DNA of 64,000 nucleotides from Hermodice carunculata (Eukaryota; Annelida; Polychaeta; Eunicida; Amphinomidae), in contig OZ026622.1 of the NCBI GenBank assembly GCA_964020975.1, forward strand, positions 89,374,962 through 89,438,961, written 5' to 3'. Every line of letters starts with the position of its first letter. Within the stretch, counting starts at the first letter, position 1. This document shows positions 61,290 to 64,000 of this stretch, piece after piece. The translations under genes were made by a program, and so were the position numbers. The notes under the pieces were generated by a model. The model was not told the origin of the DNA and made no database searches. It saw nothing but the letters and a program-made list of their open reading frames with translations.

Positions 61290-64000
61290 GCAATGTTATT
61301 AGTCATGGGGCACATGGTAAATTGATCCAGGACTAATAAATGGACTTGCATTTGGAAATTAAAGCGAGACTTTATATTCTTCATTGGAGTGCTTGGGCAC
61401 TCATTGTATCCCGGGGAGATGAACCACTGTATTTGACCTAATTCCCAAATCGAGAGACTTTGAAATGCTTGCCACCACTGGCTACATTTTATAAATTCTG
61501 CCACAGTAATCCTCCCCATACATATTCAGGCTACAATAGTACAGTATACTATCACTAACAGCAAGACCATGGACTGGTTGACCACATACATCATTTGCCC
61601 ACATTGATACTTGGTGAACTTAATGCTGCTATGGGCCATGCTGAAAGAGGAAATGCAATAGCCTTTAAAGTTATTTTTAAATGATACACATAATAACAAT
61701 ATACAGGTATTGTTAAGTGATTCAGGAACATGATTAACATTGATACCACACATCCAGGATGTGTTTGTTCTTTGGCCTTGTACTTTGCAAAAAAAAAAAG
61801 TTTCCATACGACTGATTTATATTTAGCCGGAGGTGGTGCCTTTTCTGACAGCTCCATTCTATCAGTATTAAGTTTCCCTGCCATGACAGTCCTTTATTTA
61901 TTTCTGTTTGACTGCCAAGACTACCCAAGAGACAAGATCCCTGGCTAGCAGACAGCCATTTATGGATTGTAGCTGAACAGACCAGCTTCCAGCAGTAGCT
62001 GATGGCATGCAGTCTGTACCCGGGCCATTATTGTATGCTGCGCTGCGTAATTTCACATCAGTAAAGTGGCCTTTTAATTGCGCGTCAGGCATGCTAAAAT
62101 TGACATTGCTGGATGACAACAGGTGGTGCAAAAATGACACTGCGATGGCAGACGATCAAATTTGTTTCAACTGTGATCATATTTTATGCATTTCTAGCAG
62201 TCATCTGCATGGACATCTATCATTTTGTTATTGATACAGAGAAGTAAGGTTAGTTTAAAGGCAAATAACACCCTTATTTGGTTTTGATAGTCATGAATAA
62301 TGAATACAATTTGTGATCCAGCAAAATTTGGAACACCAAATATTCAAATCAATCATTACAGCCTGCTGCCTTGTGATGTTGGACCATAGAGAGGCCGTTG
62401 TGACAGGAAACTGCAGTGGCAGCTTAGTTGTAATAAAGGACTGTAGAAGTTCAGTTGTGATATGGGACTGTAGAGAATACAATGTATTGTAATATTATAC
62501 CCTAGAGACTTAGTTACAGTATGGGACTTTGGAGAGTCAGTTGTAATATGGCAGTGTTAAGAGTTGTGATGTGGAACTGTATTGTCAGCTGAAGCACAGA
62601 TTATTCAGTGGTCAGTTTCTGCCAGGGAAATAAAGAGTTAGGCTAGTTGGGTAGTCAGTCTGGCAGCATACAACTGCCACCATAGACAGTGCATAAAATT
62701 GATGGTCGCCCAGTCGACCGAGTCAATTAAATTACTGTGTGGGTGATCGAATTGTTTGATCAAGTCGACCAGGTGGTCGAGTTAAAAAAATCAGCAGTCA
62801 CATCTGATTTTTCCTATAGTCTGCTTTATGATTGTTATTGATATTCTGTGTTGGAAATAAGAAATATTTACAAGAATAATCCTGTACATTGTCTTTGCTG
62901 TATATGTTCTTTGTTGGACTATCTGACAGCATGAGCGTCATTCATATAACTTTTGAAGTGGCTCATTCAAGGCCGTCTCAAATTCCCGGTGTTGACTATT
63001 GTTTATTTACATGCAAGGACACACATTTTATTGTATAGAAATGTCAGTTCTTGTCGATGGCTATTTTGATTTTGCGTTGAAAATGAATATTTTCCTTCCT
63101 TGATTTAAATTAATGATCGGACCGTTGTTTGTGACAATTTGCATTATATAACTTTGCAAAAATAGGGTGATTTCATCGTCGTGGTCTCGATATTTCTTTC
63201 TTTTACCCACCATGTTCTTCACATCGTCAGAATGCTGAGAACCTTGTCTATTTTAAGAATAAGCTCTCTGATTGGCTGAAACAAAAGTATTTAAGGGGAA
63301 ACCCCGCCAAAACTGCTTCTGTTTCAAACAGCTACGTCATTATTTTAGTCGGAAACTACCGAAGACGATTCTCCGGAATATTCTAGGTCAGTCAGTTGGC
63401 CAGAATCGATCACATGGTGTTTGCCATCAATCAAATGCGTCGTTTTTATACATGATGTTTTGTTCGGGAGTACTCGCTACCTCGTGTTGTGAAGTCTGGC
63501 GTGAAGGATGGGCGACATTTGTATAAACACAAATGATGATTACAGACAATTTATTAAAGCAAGAAACAAAATTTAATGCTGAAAATTGATCAGAATGATA
63601 ACATACTTCCAGTCTTTGCATACAATAGAGCGGAGGGTCCAATTTTTTTCACAGAAAGAGAGTAAAACATGCCAGAAGCAGGTAAACATGCCTCGGATGA
63701 AAATACCGCTGCTGCTTGTGTTGGTCATGTTGACAGTTTATCAGTGACTGGGATAAAGTGGGTTTATCAGCTATTTACTGCAGCAACAAACAAACTTGAC
63801 CACTATAATTTAATGACAACTATGACACACAACTGATCTTTAGAAAAAATTTAAGAGGAACGATCATTTGTGACGCAACCCAAGGAAAATGTGCGGACAA
63901 GTGCCAATGCAATTGTATTCACACAGGCTTGACCGTTTTGATCAATTCGTGATTGGGATCGATATATTCACTTTGTTAGTGTGTAAGGGACAAGTTTTTG
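61290..64000. other. Downstream intron, weak repeat and promoter-like spot
   Basis: At about 62395-62580 there is an irregular repeat (TCAGTTGTAATATGGGACTG-like, 5-6 units). At 63269-63292 a CCAAT box on the complement (ATTGG) lies about 13 bp before TATTTAAGG, in sequence with more CpG than its surroundings (63.1-63.5 kb). I recognise no exon. Confidence 0.4.

Overview
This is animal nuclear DNA, mostly A+T-rich non-coding sequence from inside one large gene. Only two stretches are convincing coding sequence. Both are + strand, phase 0-0 exons (9549-9944 and 59380-59487) of the active-zone/cortical scaffold gene ERC (ELKS/CAST/RAB6IP2; Bruchpilot kin). They read as consecutive exons, so the window is essentially one intron of about 49.4 kb with parts of the two neighbouring introns. 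The protein is clearly invertebrate-compatible and not a close vertebrate copy. The repeats (hairpin-headed elements followed by GTCCGTCC-type tracts, Penelope-like elements, many minisatellites) fit a marine invertebrate with a large genome, such as a lophotrochozoan, hemichordate or cephalochordate. I cannot name the species.

Layout: 1-9548 is the upstream intron, with a nest of TTAA-flanked hairpin MITEs at 107-628, minisatellites at 1.7-2.9 and 5.2-5.7 kb, and a hairpin-headed repeat at 6.3-7.3 kb. 9549-9944 is the ERC exon, and its splice donor lies in a four-copy 37-bp tandem array. 9945-59379 is the long intron. It holds about 20 tandem arrays, TTAA (piggyBac-type) hairpin MITEs, CAGTG-ended MITEs, a broken Penelope-like retroelement (26.4-27.8 kb) with a MITE inserted in it, and three minus-strand hammerhead-ribozyme modules (18.1, 31.8 and 39.5 kb). 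59380-59487 is the next ERC exon. 59488-64000 is downstream intron with a second Penelope RT fragment at 61.0 kb.

The most interesting material is not protein-coding. (1) Three short mobile modules combine a TATA box, a hammerhead ribozyme with a palindromic stem III, and an AACGTTGC-like block. One of them is a clean 197-bp insertion with a 14-bp target duplication and a terminal A18 run. (2) A set of TTAA-flanked MITEs has hairpins whose outer arm is conserved while the inner arm changes completely and stays self-complementary. (3) A functional splice donor has been copied three times. (4) A 62-bp module is shared, in inverted orientation, by two otherwise unrelated minisatellites. Long open frames over the minisatellites are by-products of repeat units divisible by three, and I do not call them genes.
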